Below, one piece after another: positions 63,062-64,000 of a DNA stretch of 64,000 bases. The DNA comes from Lasioglossum baleicum. Its lineage: Eukaryota; Arthropoda; Insecta; Hymenoptera; Halictidae. The notes beneath the pieces were generated by a model that was given only the letters and a program-made list of their open reading frames with translations, did not search any database and was not told the origin of the DNA. Where the stretch lies: assembly GCF_051020765.1 (NCBI RefSeq), contig NW_027469114.1:961903-1025902 (forward strand), given 5' to 3'. Made by a program: the position numbers and the translations under genes. The number at the start of each line of letters is the position of its first letter. Positions within the stretch are counted from its first letter, which is position 1.

Positions 63062-63826
63062 AAAAAATTTTCCTTATTATTTAGTTACATTAAGACCTTG
63101 ACCTTTATTTGTATCATTAAATTTAATAAATTCAATAATTGATTTGATTAACTTAATATATTTCAAATTTAATTATCAATTATTAATAATAATTTTCTAT
63201 ATAATTTCAGTTTTTATTTTATGAATACGAGGTATTATTCGTGATAGAACTTATCAAGGACATCATACAAATTATGTAATAAATTTTTTAAAATTTTGTA
63301 CAATTTCATTTATTTTATCAGAATTATTTTTTTTCATTTCCTTTTTCTGAAGTTATTTTAGAATATATATTTCTTCCTCAGTTGAAATTATAAATATATG
63401 GTCTCCTACGGGTATTATTATATTTAATTATTTAGAAATTGCATTATTGATGTCAATTATTTTAATCCATTCAGGATTTACCCTTTCAGTGTGTTATAAT
63501 TACATATTAAAGTATAATTAAAAAAATCAATTATATATTAAATTTTTACATTAATTCTAGGATTATTATTTATAATTATTCAATTATTTGAACATATTTA
63601 TTCATATTTTACAATTAATGGTAGAGTTTCTGGTTCATTATATTTTTTAATTACTGGATTTCATGAATTTCATGTTCTAATTGGAGTAAGATTAAAATTT
63701 AATCATGATTCATAATCTCATCATATTATTTTTGAATTTTCAATTTGATATTCACATTTTGTAGATTTAATATGATTATTTTTATAGTTTAATTTATATT
63801 TATTCGATTTAATTTATTATATACAG
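63055..63826 (+). pseudogene. COX3: Cytochrome c oxidase subunit III (mitochondrial type), broken
   Basis: COX3 is a core membrane subunit of complex IV. Recognisable segments are LVTLSPWPLF, RGIIRDSTYQGHHT, LSELFFFISFFW, SGFTLSVCYNY, ITGFHEFHVLIG and WYSHFVDLMWLFL. Lesions: a one-base loss in the A run at 63060-63067 puts the ATG out of frame; TAA at 63519-63521; a frame change near 63535; TAA at 63713-63715; and TAG at 63785-63787. Between LIGVS and FNHDS about eight residues expected in insect COX3 seem missing. The usual FHGFH here reads FHEFH. It is followed directly by trnG. Confidence 0.9.
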
Positions 63827-63886
63827 TATAAATAAATACATTTAATTTCCAATTAAATAATTATTATAAATTTAATATGTATATAA
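63827..63886 (+). tRNA. trnG: tRNA-Gly (TCC), mitochondrial type
   Basis: Acceptor stem TTATATA/TATATAA is perfect. D-stem GTAT/ATAC is present. The anticodon arm ATTTAA-TTTCCAA-TTAAAT gives anticodon TCC. It is compact (60 bp) and sits between COX3 and ND3, as in other insects. Confidence 0.85.
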
Positions 63887-63896
63887 AATAGTTCTC

Positions 63897-64000
63897 ATAA
63901 TAAATTTTATTTATTTATATTTATTAGTAATATTAGTTTCATTAATTTTATTTTCTCTTAATTTTTTGTTTCCTACAATATTCAAAAATAAATTAGAAAA
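63897..64000 (+). CDS. ND3: NADH dehydrogenase subunit 3 (mitochondrial type), partial
   Basis: From ATA 63897 the frame reads MMNFIYLYLLVMLVSLILFS, then LNFLFPTMFKNKLEK, up to the window edge. ND3 is a small complex I subunit, and the Lys-rich stretch after the first helix leads into the conserved loop, which lies outside this window. No lesion is seen in the 34 codons present. By context it is probably part of the same decayed segment. Confidence 0.78.
   Translation, partial: MINFIYLYLLVILVSLILFSLNFLFPTIFKNKLE

Overview
This window looks like heterochromatin from a hymenopteran insect, most likely a bee. It joins a decayed copy of mitochondrial DNA. Nothing in it reads as a bacterial, phage or ordinary nuclear protein gene. 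The organism call rests on the last 5.5 kb: insect-type mitochondrial genes of extreme A+T content that need the invertebrate mitochondrial code (TGA=Trp, AGA=Ser, ATA=Met). Their order is ND2, trnC, trnY-like, trnW, COX1, trnL2, COX2, trnD, trnK, ATP8, ATP6, COX3, trnG, ND3. As I recall it, this includes the C-Y-W and D-K arrangements of honeybee mtDNA.

Layout. Positions 1-56,770 are one old, strongly diverged satellite with a monomer of about 346 bp and roughly 160 copies. Each monomer is two related halves of about 177 and 169 bp. Orientation switches along the array: forward 1-6,819; reverse 6,820-17,000; forward 17,001-26,069; a 1-kb reverse island 26,070-27,032; forward 27,033-56,770. 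At least three monomer subfamilies are interspersed. Three copies of a GC-rich element of about 0.5 kb interrupt the array (26,454-26,958; 49,143-49,680; 54,334-54,882). Each is flanked by satellite sequence that looks like a decayed target-site duplication. Copies 1 and 3 share flanking satellite on both sides, so they descend from a single insertion that was later duplicated and inverted.

At 56,771 the satellite stops abruptly. It is followed by a five-copy 115-bp AT-rich tandem array (alternate copies more alike), then 1.3 kb of very AT-rich sequence with 52-bp and about 75-bp tandem repeats and (TA)n tracts. This last part resembles a mitochondrial control region. From 58,596 to the window end lie the mitochondrial genes.

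Every mitochondrial protein gene long enough to judge carries frameshifts and/or stop codons even under the mitochondrial code, although active-site residues are still readable. The simplest reading is a nuclear mitochondrial insertion (NUMT) of at least 5.4 kb next to satellite DNA. An assembly join of satellite to poor-quality mtDNA cannot be excluded from sequence alone. The short open frames across the satellite are not genes: the monomer length is not a multiple of three, none exceeds about 160 codons, and they repeat the same degenerate peptide phrases. The most interesting parts are the structured GC-rich element, its amplification with the satellite, and the nested dimeric architecture of both satellite families.
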